Part shown: one piece after another, positions 31,037 to 39,243 of the stretch
Layout: every line of letters starts with the position of its first letter
How positions within the stretch are numbered: the stretch's first letter is position 1
DNA from: Micromonospora zingiberis
GTDB lineage: Bacteria > Actinomycetota > Actinomycetes > Mycobacteriales > Micromonosporaceae
Assembly (NCBI RefSeq): GCF_004331455.1
Contig: NZ_SJJR01000009.1
Location: 124,001-188,000, forward strand
Length of the DNA stretch: 64,000 nt
Direction of reading: 5' to 3'
The notes under the pieces: generated by a model
What the model was told of the DNA's origin: nothing
The model's input: only the letters and a program-made list of their open reading frames with translations
Databases searched by the model: none
Made by a program: the position numbers and the translations under genes

Positions 31037-31693
31037 AAGATCTTGGTACCAAAGCGCCCCTCCAAGGGCCGCCCCACACCAAGATCCACCCACCCCACGT
31101 CTCCACCCCACCCACCACCCGTCCACCCCACGCCCCGCCGCAACCCGCCCCCGCAGCCGAGCACCAACAGCCCAGCGACCTAGGTACGAAAACGCCCCTC
31201 CAAGGGCCGCCCCACACCAAGATCCACCCAGCTCCACGTCTTCACCTCACCTACCACCATCCACCACCCGCCCCGCCGCAACCCGCCCGGCAGCCGAGCA
31301 CCACCAGCCCAGCGACCTAGGTACGAAAACGCCCCTCCAGGGGCCACCCCTCACCAAGATCCACCCAGCTCCACGTCTTCGCCTCACCTACCACCATCCA
31401 CCACCCGCCCCGCCGCAACCCGCCCCCGCAGCCGAGCACCACCAGCCCAGCGACCTAGGTACGAAAACGCCCCTCCAGGGGCCACCCCTCACCAAGATCC
31501 ACCGATCTCCGCGTCTCCGCGCCTCCGCGCCTCCACCTCACCTACCACCGTCCACCACCCACTACCGTCCACCACCCACTACCGTCCACCACCCGCCCCG
31601 CCGCCCCGCCCCCGCCGCCGAGCGCCAGCAGTCCAGCGATCTTGGAACGAAAGCGCCCCTACGAGGGCCAGTTCGTACCAAGATCTGCTCGAC
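31037..31693. repeat. tandem array, about 138-bp unit, with hairpins and G-quadruplex motifs
   Basis: Four units start near 31041, 31179, 31316 and 31454 (periods 138, 137, 138), with a terminal family-B palindrome near 31638-31688. Each unit has (T/C)CT(T/A)GGTACGAAAACGCCCCTCC followed by a partial complement and ACCAAGATCC, then a C-rich spacer with ACCACCCGCCCCGCC. On the minus strand the spacers give GGG-run clusters (GGGCGGG...GGGGCGGG) able to form G-quadruplexes. Plus-strand frames through it are open only because the unit lacks stops; I do not call them genes. Confidence 0.85.
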
Positions 31694-31885
31694 TCACCGA
31701 CCCACGACAACTTGGGTGACGAACGCCTGCCAGGACGTCGGGGAGAACACCAACGTGGGACCGCCCGGGTCCTTCGAATCACGTACGCCCACCACACCGG
31801 ACAGATTGTCGGCAACCTCCACACAGTTGCCACCGTCGGGGCCGCTCCGGGTGCTCTTGCGCCACCGGGCGCCGTTCAATTCCAT
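31694..31885 (-). CDS. DUF397 domain-containing protein
   Basis: A 63-residue protein with the DUF397 pattern: WRKSTRSGPDGGNCVEVADN, GVVGVRDSKDPGGPTLVFSPTSWQAFV. Such proteins are almost always encoded next to Scr1/WhiJ-type helix-turn-helix regulators in actinomycetes and are thought to modulate them, possibly as antitoxin-like partners. It overlaps the end of the regulator gene by 10 bp. Confidence 0.93.
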   Translation of the reverse strand: MELNGARWRKSTRSGPDGGNCVEVADNLSGVVGVRDSKDPGGPTLVFSPTSWQAFVTQVVVGR

Positions 31886-32739
31886 GTCTCCGCCACTTCC
31901 GCTATCAGGTCAAGGGATTGCTGCTGCGATAGTGCCTCACCCCGGATCGACTCCCAAACCTCGACCATCTGTTGCACGTACTCGGGGCGATCAATCACCT
32001 GGCCATGACGCTGTCCCTCCAGGTAGATGACGTCATCACCAGCGGCTGAGGTAGCTAGCACGAAGGGACCGCTAAGCCCCGCGTATGAACCTGCGGTCAG
32101 CGGCACGACCTGGATCCGGACTCGCGGCAACGTCTTGCCGAGCTTCACCAGTTGGAGCAGTTGCTCGCGCATCACCTCCGGCCCGCCGATCCGGCGACGC
32201 AGCACATGTTCATCGATGACCACGCTCAGCAGAGGCGGCCGGTCACGGATCAATGCTGCCTGACGGTCCAGCCGGTTCGTCACCTGCTGCTCGATTTCAT
32301 CCGAGGCGAACAACCCGCCACCGGACAGCAGCGCGCGGGCATATGCCTCCGTCTGCAACAGTCCCGGCACGCAGAGCGGCTCGAATGAACGCAACGCCGT
32401 TGCTTCCTGCTCCACGCCAACCCAGTCGCGGAACCAGGGAACCACGGTTTCGCGGCTGATTCGGCGCTGGATGCGTTCGTAACGGCCGGCTGCGCCGAAC
32501 ACCGTGTCACAGCGGCGGGCGAAGTCCAGGCTGGGTCGCCGCGCACCGGTCTCCACCTTCGCCACCAGGGCGGGCGAGTAGCTGAGCGCTTCGGCGAGCG
32601 CGTTCTGGGACATGTCGGCGGCGGTCCGGGCCAGCCGCAGTTCCTCCGCGAAGTGCTCCAGCATGGACGAGCGTTCCACGGACAGCCTCCGTACATTTTC
32701 GTACCGCTGAGGGTTCGGCCTGGACGCGCTCACCGTCAC
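31876..32739 (-). CDS. Scr1-family helix-turn-helix regulator (DUF5753 domain)
   Basis: A 287-residue DNA-binding protein. An XRE-type HTH lies at about 30-85 (LRLARTAADMSQNALAEALSYSPALVAKVETGARRPS) and the C-terminal Scr1 domain follows (FEPLCVPGLLQTEAYARALL, PPLLSVVIDEHVLRRRIGG, VPLTAGSYAGLSGPFVLA, EYVQQMVEVWESIR). The GTG at 32739 has GGGAGG 9 nt upstream; MLEHF at 32664 is the alternative. The gene is divergent from the repeat-protein gene at 32885 and coupled to DUF397. In other actinomycetes such pairs control development or specialised metabolism. Confidence 0.92.
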   Translation of the reverse strand: MTVSASRPNPQRYENVRRLSVERSSMLEHFAEELRLARTAADMSQNALAEALSYSPALVAKVETGARRPSLDFARRCDTVFGAAGRYERIQRRISRETVVPWFRDWVGVEQEATALRSFEPLCVPGLLQTEAYARALLSGGGLFASDEIEQQVTNRLDRQAALIRDRPPLLSVVIDEHVLRRRIGGPEVMREQLLQLVKLGKTLPRVRIQVVPLTAGSYAGLSGPFVLATSAAGDDVIYLEGQRHGQVIDRPEYVQQMVEVWESIRGEALSQQQSLDLIAEVAETWN

Positions 32740-32884
32740 CGCGCCGAGCCTCCCACCGTAGTCGCGTCCTCACCAGACTGTCACGCAGCGGAACCGCTCA
32801 CGGGATCGGACGGCGGGCGGAACCAGGCCGGGGCGCCGGCACCCGACGAGCAGCCGGCGCCCCTCTCACCTCGACGGAGGCTCC

Positions 32885-33736
32885 ATGCGACTCAGGTTCT
32901 GGCAGTGTCGACCCCCGGCCACGCCCATGCCGCTCCCCCGGCGTACCCGCTACGCCCAGCCACTGCCACCGTGGCAGACCCCGAGCCAGCGCCCGGCATG
33001 CGCGAACCCACCAGGGCAGACCCCGACCCAGCGCCCGGCATGCGCGACTCCACCAGGGCAGACCCCGGGCGAGCGGCCGGAATGCGCGACCCCACCGCGG
33101 CAGACCCCGAGCCAGCGCCCGGCATACGCCACCCCACCGCGGCAGACCCCGAGCCAGCGCCCGGCATACGCCACCCCACCGTGGCAAACCCCGACCCAGC
33201 GCCCGGCATACGCCACCCCACCAGGGCAGACCCCGAGCGAGCGGCCGGCATGCGCGACCTCGTCGTGTCGGCATTCCAACGAGCCCTCGGCGCACCCGAT
33301 CGAGCCGGGCCAGAGCTTCGGCCAGCAGCCGACACGCCTGCCCTCGGCGGAGGGCGACAACCCGAACGGTCGACCGGCGTGGGCGACCGCGCCGACGGAG
33401 ATCTTTCCGATCAACGGGCCGGGGCGTCCAGGGTGGCTCACCCGCGCGCAGGAGTGGCGGGCGAACGGGGGCCGCCACCGGCCGGCGCCGCCCAGGAACG
33501 AGCAGGTTCCGAGAGTCCGCCGGGCCGGACCCGGAGACGCTGACCACCACCGGCCGGCGACACGTAACAACGAGGAAGATCCACGAATCCGCCGGTCCGG
33601 ACCCGGAGACGCTGACCACCACCGGCCATCGACACGCAACAACGAGGAGGATCCGCGAATCCGCCGGGCCGGACCGGGAGACGCTGGCCGCCATCTGCCG
33701 GCGCCGTGGGGGCACGAGGAGGGGCGGCGGCGCTGA
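32885..33736 (+). CDS. proline-rich protein of seven 14-residue and three 24-residue repeats
   Basis: A 283-residue protein I do not recognise. After MRLRFWQCRPP come seven consecutive 14-residue repeats (28-125) of the type PPGQTPTQRPACAT, a linker with GRPAWATAPTEIFPINGPGRPGWLTRAQEW, and three repeats of about 24 residues (210-283) of the type RIRRSGPGDADHHRP. No membrane segment or signal peptide. GGAGG lies 5 nt before the ATG and its stop overlaps the next ATG (TGATG), which supports it being a real gene. It is divergent from the Scr1-type regulator and may be its target. The repeat number is likely variable between strains. Confidence 0.65.
   Translation: MRLRFWQCRPPATPMPLPRRTRYAQPLPPWQTPSQRPACANPPGQTPTQRPACATPPGQTPGERPECATPPRQTPSQRPAYATPPRQTPSQRPAYATPPWQTPTQRPAYATPPGQTPSERPACATSSCRHSNEPSAHPIEPGQSFGQQPTRLPSAEGDNPNGRPAWATAPTEIFPINGPGRPGWLTRAQEWRANGGRHRPAPPRNEQVPRVRRAGPGDADHHRPATRNNEEDPRIRRSGPGDADHHRPSTRNNEEDPRIRRAGPGDAGRHLPAPWGHEEGRRR
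32966..33259 (+). repeat. seven tandem 42-bp coding repeats
   Basis: Seven head-to-tail copies of a 42-bp unit (CAGACCCCGAGCCAGCGCCC core) with a few substitutions that mostly change Ser/Thr, Cys/Tyr and Gly/Arg/Trp in the encoded 14-residue unit. No spacers, so not a CRISPR array. Confidence 0.92.
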
Positions 33737-33972
33737 TGGCCCGCTACCGGCCGCACGTCGCGGCGCGGCCGTCCTGGCGGTGTCGGGTGTGCGGGGCGGC
33801 CTGGCCGTGCTCGCCGGCCCGGTTGGCGTTGCTCGGCGAGTACCGCACGAACCGGACCGGCCTGCTGGTCTACCTCGGCGGGCTGATGTACGACGCGGCC
33901 GGCGACCTCGACGGCCAGCTTTCGCCGGAGCGGCTGGCCGATCGTTTCCTGACCTGGGCGCGATCCCGCTGA
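33736..33972 (+). CDS. small CxxC protein coupled to the repeat protein
   Basis: A 78-residue protein: MARYRPHVAARPSWRCRVCG, AAWPCSPARLALLGEY, then GLLVYLGGLMYDAAGDL and RLADRFLTWARSR. Cys residues in RCRVCG and PC suggest a small metal-binding knuckle. Genes of this size and sequence in Micromonosporaceae sit beside Scr1/DUF397 loci and are sometimes labelled flavin reductase without support. The ATG overlaps the stop of the repeat protein, so translation is coupled. Confidence 0.7.
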   Translation: MARYRPHVAARPSWRCRVCGAAWPCSPARLALLGEYRTNRTGLLVYLGGLMYDAAGDLDGQLSPERLADRFLTWARSR

Positions 33973-33978
33973 GCGGGG

Positions 33979-34518
33979 TCAGAGACCTGCGGGTGTGGTG
34001 GCGATGCGGGCCGCGTCGACCAGGCGGCCGGTTTCGGCGACCACCGACTCGTCGTCCACGGGGGTGCCGGGGTCGTAGTGGACCATCCAGGTCAGACCGT
34101 CGACGCCGGGCACCCGGCGGCCGACGATCCGGCCGGCGCCGCCGGGCAGGGCGTGATGCTGGGTGTACGCCACGGACTTGGTGACCCGGGTGCGTACCTG
34201 GTGGGGCAGTTCACCCGGGTCGAGCAGCAGATAGCGTTCCGCCGGGCGGTCGGCGACCACCAGGTAGCCGTCCCGCTCGGCGACCTGTTCGCCGGGGGTG
34301 ACGGTGAGTTCCCGGCCGGACCAGACCGCCTTGACGATGTCGTGCCAGCCGATCCGGTGACCGCGACCGGGCAGCCAGAGCCCGAGGTTGCTGGCGACCA
34401 CCACCCCGTCGCCCTCGCCGTTACCGACGGCAGCCCAGGCCAGCACCCGTTCGTCGCGCTCCAGCGGCGGACGGGCGGCGGGCGGCAGTTTCGGGCGACG
34501 GCGGAACAATTTGAGCAT
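33979..34518 (-). CDS. conserved actinobacterial hypothetical protein downstream of dnaG
   Basis: A 179-residue soluble protein (MLKLFRRRPKLPPAARPPLERDERVLAWAAVGNG). The pattern of ASNLGLWLPGRGHRIGWHDIVKAVWSGRELTV followed by LLDPGELPHQVRTRVTKSVAYTQHH resembles a PH-like beta fold, seen in many actinobacterial proteins of unknown role. ATG at 34518 overlaps the dnaG stop (TGATG) with GGGAGG 6 nt upstream; GTG at 34521 is the alternative. It is coupled to dnaG but nothing ties it to replication. Confidence 0.75.
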   Translation of the reverse strand: MLKLFRRRPKLPPAARPPLERDERVLAWAAVGNGEGDGVVVASNLGLWLPGRGHRIGWHDIVKAVWSGRELTVTPGEQVAERDGYLVVADRPAERYLLLDPGELPHQVRTRVTKSVAYTQHHALPGGAGRIVGRRVPGVDGLTWMVHYDPGTPVDDESVVAETGRLVDAARIATTPAGL

Positions 34519-36380
34519 CACAGTCCTCCCGCCGCCTGCTCGCGCAGGGCCCGGGCGTGCTGCTCCAGCGAGAGCAGCTCACCGAAGGTGGCGAAGTAGT
34601 CGTCCTTGTTGTTGACCGGGTTGATCCGCTGGATCCGTGACTTGAGTTCCCGAATCCGCGCGGTGACCGAACCCCATTGCAGCTGGGCCATGGTGATCGA
34701 GACGTACCGTGGGTCGGGCTCCCCGTCGATCCGCAGTGGCTCCACCGCCAGCTCGCCGACCAGGGCCTGGGCCGCCAGGTCTTCGCAGGCGTCGCGGACC
34801 GCCTCCACCCACACCGCACCGCCGGTCGCCGCCCCGACACCGCCGACCGCCGCGATCGCCGTCCGGACCACCACGTGCACCGGGTGCCGGTAGTCGGACG
34901 CCTCGACCGCGTCGAACATCGGCCCGGCCAGCACCGGCTCCTGTAGGGCCAGTTTGAGCGCTTCCCGCTCGACCATCGACTGGGGACTGTCCACGCTCGG
35001 TACGGTCCGGGCGGGACGCGCCGGCCCGTCCACCGGTCGTCCGGAGGCGGCGGCCAGCACCGCCCGCTGCACCGGCTCGATCTCCATGCCGAGGTCACCG
35101 GCGAGCTTGCGGACGTACTCCGGGCGTTTTTCCTGGTCCTTGAGCTTGGCCACCAGCGGCGCGGCCCGGCGCATCGCCTCGACCCGCCCGTCGACGGTGT
35201 CCAGGTCGTAGCGGCTGATCACGTGCCGCAGCGCGAAGTCGACGAGCGGTTCGCGGCGCGCGACCAGGTCGCGGACGGCCAGGTCACCCTTTGCCAGCCG
35301 CAGGTCGCAGGGATCCATGTTGTCGGGGCTGACCGCGATGAAGGTACGCCCGACGAAGCGCTGGTCGTCCTCGAAGGCGCGCAGCGCGGCCTTCTGCCCG
35401 GCGGCGTCCCCGTCGAAGGTGAAGATGATCTCGCCCGCGACGGCGTCGGTGTCCAGCAGCAGCCGGCGCAGTACGCCGATGTGGTCGCCGCCGAACGCGG
35501 TGCCGCAGGTCGCCACGGCGGTCGGCACCCCGGCCAGGTGGCAGGCCATCACGTCGGTGTAGCCCTCGACCACCACCACCCGGCCCTGCTTGGCGATCTC
35601 CCGTTTGGCCTGGTCGATGCCGTAGAGCACGTGCGACTTCTTGTAGATCGGCGTCTCGGGGGTGTTGAGGTACTTCGGGCCGTCGTCGTCGGCGAAGAGT
35701 TTGCGGGCACCGAAGCCGATCACGTCGCCGGTCAGGTCGCGGATCGGCCAGAGCAGCCGACGCCGGAACCGGTCGATCAGACTGCCCGAGCGGGCCGGGC
35801 GGGACAGCCCGGCGGTGACCAGCTCGTCGTGGCTGAACCCGTGTTGGCGCAGGTGCCGGGTGAGCGGGTCCCAGCCTTCCGGGGCGAACCCGCAGCCGTA
35901 CCGTTCGGCTGCGGCCCGGTCGAAACCGCGCTCGGCCAGGAACTCCCGGGCGGTACGCGCGCCCGCCGTGGTCAGCTGGGCGGTGTAGAACTCCACCGCG
36001 GCGGCGTGCGCGGCGACCAGTCGCTGCCGCTGCCCCTGCTGGGGCCGGTTGCCGCGCGGGGCGGGCCGGTCGTCCTCCAGGTAGCGCAGCTGCAACCCGA
36101 CCCGGGCGGCGAGCCGCTCCACCGCCTCGACGAAGCTGAGATGCTCGGCGTCCATCAGGAACTTGATGGCGTCGCCGCCGGCACCGCAGCCGAAGCAGTA
36201 CCAGACGTTGCGGGCCGGCGAGACGTTGAACGACGGGCTCTTCTCGTCGTGGAAGGGGCACAGCCCCTTGAGGTTGCCGGCGCCGGCCGACTTGAGCGTC
36301 ACGGTGTCGGAGATGACCTCGGTGATGGACGTACGCTCCCGGACCAGCGCGATGTCCTCGTCCCGGATCCGCCCCGCCAT
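34518..36380 (-). CDS. dnaG: DNA primase
   Basis: A 620-residue bacterial primase that synthesises RNA primers at the replication fork. The zinc-binding domain has C41, H44, C62 and C65 (LCPFHDEKSPSF, YCFGCGAGG). The catalytic core includes GYGCGFAPEGWDPL, RLLWPIRDLTGDVIGFGARKL and the TOPRIM residues in VVVEGYTDVMACHLAG and FTFDGDAAGQKAALRA. The C-terminal helicase-interaction domain is present (NPVNNKDDYFATFGELLSLE). Full length for actinobacteria. A family-A repeat lies upstream. Confidence 0.98.
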   Translation of the reverse strand: MAGRIRDEDIALVRERTSITEVISDTVTLKSAGAGNLKGLCPFHDEKSPSFNVSPARNVWYCFGCGAGGDAIKFLMDAEHLSFVEAVERLAARVGLQLRYLEDDRPAPRGNRPQQGQRQRLVAAHAAAVEFYTAQLTTAGARTAREFLAERGFDRAAAERYGCGFAPEGWDPLTRHLRQHGFSHDELVTAGLSRPARSGSLIDRFRRRLLWPIRDLTGDVIGFGARKLFADDDGPKYLNTPETPIYKKSHVLYGIDQAKREIAKQGRVVVVEGYTDVMACHLAGVPTAVATCGTAFGGDHIGVLRRLLLDTDAVAGEIIFTFDGDAAGQKAALRAFEDDQRFVGRTFIAVSPDNMDPCDLRLAKGDLAVRDLVARREPLVDFALRHVISRYDLDTVDGRVEAMRRAAPLVAKLKDQEKRPEYVRKLAGDLGMEIEPVQRAVLAAASGRPVDGPARPARTVPSVDSPQSMVEREALKLALQEPVLAGPMFDAVEASDYRHPVHVVVRTAIAAVGGVGAATGGAVWVEAVRDACEDLAAQALVGELAVEPLRIDGEPDPRYVSITMAQLQWGSVTARIRELKSRIQRINPVNNKDDYFATFGELLSLEQHARALREQAAGGL

Positions 36381-36437
36381 GCCGCCACCCCCTCCGGCTA
36401 CATCCTGCCCTGCCGCGCGCTCGGCCCGGGTGCGGGG

Positions 36438-36490
36438 GTAAGGAAGGGCACCCTCTTAACGCCTGCGGTAGAGGAAGGGCCCCTTGTTAA
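36438..36490. repeat. double GGGGCCC/TTAACG element (family A, copy 3)
   Basis: TAAGGAAGGGCACCCTCTTAACG and AGGAAGGGCCCCTTGTTAA are arranged as two adjoining half-elements between dnaG and the MmyB regulator gene. The layout matches 49063-49117 closely. It follows the regulator stop (36508) and could terminate that transcript. Confidence 0.7.
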
Positions 36491-36507
36491 CCACGAGCCC
36501 GGCTCAG

Positions 36508-37332
36508 CTACGCCGCGTACGTGGCGAGCAGTGCCAGTCGCTCGGCGGCGGCGCTGCCGGGTGCGGCGGTGTAGGCGATCAGGATCGGCCCGGTACGCCC
36601 CGGCGGCGTATAGGCGTCCCAGTCCAGGCGCAGCTCGCCGACCTGCGGATGGGTGAAGACCTTGCTGCCGTGGACCGACTCGCGTACGTCGTGGCGGGCC
36701 CAGAGCCGGCGGAACTCCTCGCTGCGGATGCTGAGCGTGCCGACGATCTCCTGGGCGCGCGGGTGCTCCGGGTCGGCGGCGACCGCGGCGCGCAGGAAAC
36801 CCAGATAGTCCAGCACCGTCTCCCGCCAGCCGGTGCACCGGCCGTACGTCTCCGCGTGGGTGAACATCTCGATCAGGGCGTTGCGGTGGCCGATGCCCGG
36901 ATAGAGCGCGGCAGCCATGCTGTTCCAGGCGAGCAGGTCCAGGTGGCGGCTGACCACCACGGCCGGGGTGTGCAGGCTGTGCAGCAGCCGGCCGGTGCTC
37001 TCCGGGACCGTCTCCCGGGTGCGGCGGCGCGGCTTCGGTGGCCGCTGCGCGCGACGGGCGAGGGCGCGCAGGTGGCGGGTCTCCTCCGCGTTCAGGGCGA
37101 GGGCGCGGGCGATGCCGGTCAGCACGTCGTCGGAGGGGCGAACGTCGCGGCCCTGTTCCAGGCGCTGGTAGTAGTCGGTGCTCACGCCGGCGAGCAGGGC
37201 CAACTCCTCACGACGCAGACCGGCGACCCGGCGGCGTGGGCCGGGCGCCAGGCCGATCTCCTCCGGGCGCAGCCGGGAGCGGCGGTTACGCAGGAAGTCC
37301 GCCAGCTCGCGGGTGTACGCCGTGGTGGTCAC
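36508..37332 (-). CDS. XRE-family regulator with MmyB-like ligand-binding domain
   Basis: A 274-residue protein: HTH at about 10-80 (FLRNRRSRLRPEEIGL, RRVAGLRREELALLAGVSTDYYQRLEQGRD) and MmyB domain (PAVVVSRHLDLLAWNSMAAALYPG, WARHDVRESVHGSKVFTHPQVGELRLDW). In actinomycetes such regulators usually control a divergent dehydrogenase, which fits the SDR gene 101 bp away. MmyB domains can bind fatty-acid-like ligands; the ligand here is unknown. GTG start. Confidence 0.93.
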   Translation of the reverse strand: MTTTAYTRELADFLRNRRSRLRPEEIGLAPGPRRRVAGLRREELALLAGVSTDYYQRLEQGRDVRPSDDVLTGIARALALNAEETRHLRALARRAQRPPKPRRRTRETVPESTGRLLHSLHTPAVVVSRHLDLLAWNSMAAALYPGIGHRNALIEMFTHAETYGRCTGWRETVLDYLGFLRAAVAADPEHPRAQEIVGTLSIRSEEFRRLWARHDVRESVHGSKVFTHPQVGELRLDWDAYTPPGRTGPILIAYTAAPGSAAAERLALLATYAA

Positions 37333-37433
37333 CCGGCCAGTGTGCCGCGCCGGTCCGGCCGCAGGGTAGGTCCCGTGGTCCCAGGTTGGTCAGGTCTCTC
37401 CGGCCGTCGGCGCGGGCTCCTAGCCTTCGCGAC

Positions 37434-38348
37434 ATGCAGAACTGGACCGAAGAACAGATTCCCGACCAGCACGGCCGGCGGGCGGTGGTGACCGGGGCGA
37501 ATTCGGGCGTGGGTCGGGTCACCGCGCTGGAGTTGGCCCGGCACGGGGCCGCGGTGGTGCTCGCGGTACGTAACGTCGCGGCGGGCGAGGAGGCGGCCGG
37601 GGCGATCCGGCGCGCGGTGCCGGGGGCCGAGGTCGAGGTGCGGAAGGTGGACCTGGCGTCGTTGGCGTCGATCCACGCCTTCGCGGCGGATCTTCCCGGC
37701 GACGTCGACCTGTTGGTCAACAACGCCGGAGTGGCCCTGACCGGCAAGCGGCCCCCGTTGACCGTGGACGGGTTCGACCAGCAGATGGGGACGAACGCCC
37801 TCGGGCCGTACGCGCTGACCGGCCTCCTGCTCGACCGGCTGGCCGTGGGAAAGGAGCCCCGCGTGGTCACCCTGTCGTCGATCGTGCACCGGTGGCGCAA
37901 TCTCGACCTGGACGACCTGATGTCCGTGCGCTCCTACCAGGGGTCCCGGGCGTACGCGATCTCGAAACTCGTCGGCACCATCCTCGGCCTGGAGCTGGAC
38001 CGCCGCCTGCGCGCCAGCGGGTCGCCGGTGATCAGCGTGCTCGCCCACCCCGGAATGACCCGTACCAATCTCACCCCCCGGGCGATGGCCGACCAGAACC
38101 GGTTCATGCGGGCCCTGAGCCGGCTCACCTCACTGTCGGTCAGCCGGGTCGAGGCGGGTGCCCGGCCACAGCTGTACGCCGCGACCGCGACCGGCGTACG
38201 GGGTGGTCAGTTCTTCGGGCCACGCGGCGTGCTGGAGGTGCGGGGGCCGGTCACGGAGGTGCGGGCGAGCGCACCGGCCCGCGATCCGGGCAACGGGCGG
38301 CGGATGTGGGCGCAGGCGGCGCGGCTCACCGGCGTCGCGTACCTCTGA
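37434..38348 (+). CDS. short-chain dehydrogenase/reductase
   Basis: A 304-residue NAD(P)-dependent oxidoreductase of the retinol-dehydrogenase-like SDR group: TGANSGVG cofactor motif (about 20-27), NNAGVAL, SSIVHRW and the catalytic YAISK. The ATG at 37434 has no clear ribosome-binding site and TAGCCT lies 7 nt upstream, so the transcript may be leaderless. Divergent from the MmyB regulator that probably represses it, and convergent with the siderophore-interacting protein (12 bp between stops). Substrate unknown. Confidence 0.93.
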   Translation: MQNWTEEQIPDQHGRRAVVTGANSGVGRVTALELARHGAAVVLAVRNVAAGEEAAGAIRRAVPGAEVEVRKVDLASLASIHAFAADLPGDVDLLVNNAGVALTGKRPPLTVDGFDQQMGTNALGPYALTGLLLDRLAVGKEPRVVTLSSIVHRWRNLDLDDLMSVRSYQGSRAYAISKLVGTILGLELDRRLRASGSPVISVLAHPGMTRTNLTPRAMADQNRFMRALSRLTSLSVSRVEAGARPQLYAATATGVRGGQFFGPRGVLEVRGPVTEVRASAPARDPGNGRRMWAQAARLTGVAYL

Positions 38349-38360
38349 GCCGGCGCCGGG

Positions 38361-39200
38361 TCAGCGGGCGACCGGGGTGGCGGTCTCGTCTGCTTCCACC
38401 TGGCGGTTCCAGTCGGGTTTGGTGGCCCGCCAGCCCTCGTCGTCCAGGCCGAGCCGCCAGTAGCCGGAGATGGACAGCCACTCGCGCGACACGCCGCGCT
38501 CGACCCGCAGCAGCCGACGCAGTTGGCGGACGAAGCCGGCCTCGCCGTGCACGAAGGCGTGCACGGTGCCGGGCGGGAACTCCAGTTCGCGGACGGCGGC
38601 CACCAGAGCCGCACCGACCGGGCGTTCGCCCCGGTGCAGCCAGGTCAGGCGTACCGCGCCGGGGCTGGGCAGCGGCTGCTCGTCGGCCGGGCCGTCGACC
38701 TCGACGAAGACGTGCGCGGGCGCGTCCAGCGGCAGCCGGGCCAGGGACGCGGCGATCGCCGGCAGCGCGCTCTCGTCGCCGACCAGCAGGTGCCAGTCCG
38801 CGTCCGGGCTCGGCGCGTACGCCCCACCGGGCCCGGTGAACAGCACCTCGTCTCCGGGCCGCAGGGCGGCGGCCCAGGGGCCGGCCAGCCCTTCGTCACC
38901 GTGGTGCACCACGTCGACGGTCATCTGCCCGGCGGTGGGATCCCAGGCCCGCACGGTGTACGCCCGCAGCCGGGGCCACTGCTCGCGCGGCAGGTCCCGG
39001 CGGATCGCGCCGAGATCCATCGGGCGCGGGTAGTCGACTCCCGGCACCGGAAAGACGATCTTGATGTAGTGGTCGGTGAACTCACCGACCGGAAGGCCGA
39101 CCAGCTCCGGCCCACCGAGCACCAGCCGGACCACGTGCGCGGTGGGCCGCTCGGTGCCCAGCACACGGGCGGCGGTGACAGTCTTCGGGCGCTCGGTCAT
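38361..39200 (-). CDS. siderophore-interacting protein (FAD-binding ferric reductase family)
   Basis: A 279-residue flavoprotein that reduces ferric siderophores in the cytoplasm to release iron. The FAD-binding motif RLRAYTVRAW, the HHGDEGLAGPWAAALRPGDEV segment, the NAD(P)H region LLVGDESALPAIAASL, and the C-terminal SGYWRLGLDDEGWR are all present. An IdeR/DtxR-type iron box overlaps the start, indicating iron repression. No siderophore or uptake genes are adjacent, so it acts with a system encoded elsewhere. Confidence 0.95.
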   Translation of the reverse strand: MTERPKTVTAARVLGTERPTAHVVRLVLGGPELVGLPVGEFTDHYIKIVFPVPGVDYPRPMDLGAIRRDLPREQWPRLRAYTVRAWDPTAGQMTVDVVHHGDEGLAGPWAAALRPGDEVLFTGPGGAYAPSPDADWHLLVGDESALPAIAASLARLPLDAPAHVFVEVDGPADEQPLPSPGAVRLTWLHRGERPVGAALVAAVRELEFPPGTVHAFVHGEAGFVRQLRRLLRVERGVSREWLSISGYWRLGLDDEGWRATKPDWNRQVEADETATPVAR

Positions 39201-39218
39201 CTGGTTAGGCTAACCTCA
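39200..39218 (-). promoter_or_regulatory. IdeR/DtxR iron box
   Basis: TCTGGTTAGGCTAACCTCA matches the consensus TTAGGTTAGGCTAACCTAA at 16 of 19 positions, with a perfect GGTTAGSCTAACC core. It touches the first codon of the siderophore-interacting protein gene, so the promoter must be very close and the mRNA leader very short or absent. Confidence 0.85.
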
Positions 39219-39243
39219 CCCGCCCAGCCCCGGCCGGCCGGTC

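Noticed and set aside
30834..32030. 398-codon plus-strand frame across the tandem array
   Set aside because: It begins inside the DUF559 gene in another frame and runs through repeats that lack stops; composition is Pro/Arg/Thr only, and it ends antisense to the Scr1 regulator.
32966..33259. CRISPR-like repeat array
   Set aside because: Seven 42-bp units are strictly tandem with no spacers and keep an open coding frame, so they are protein repeats.
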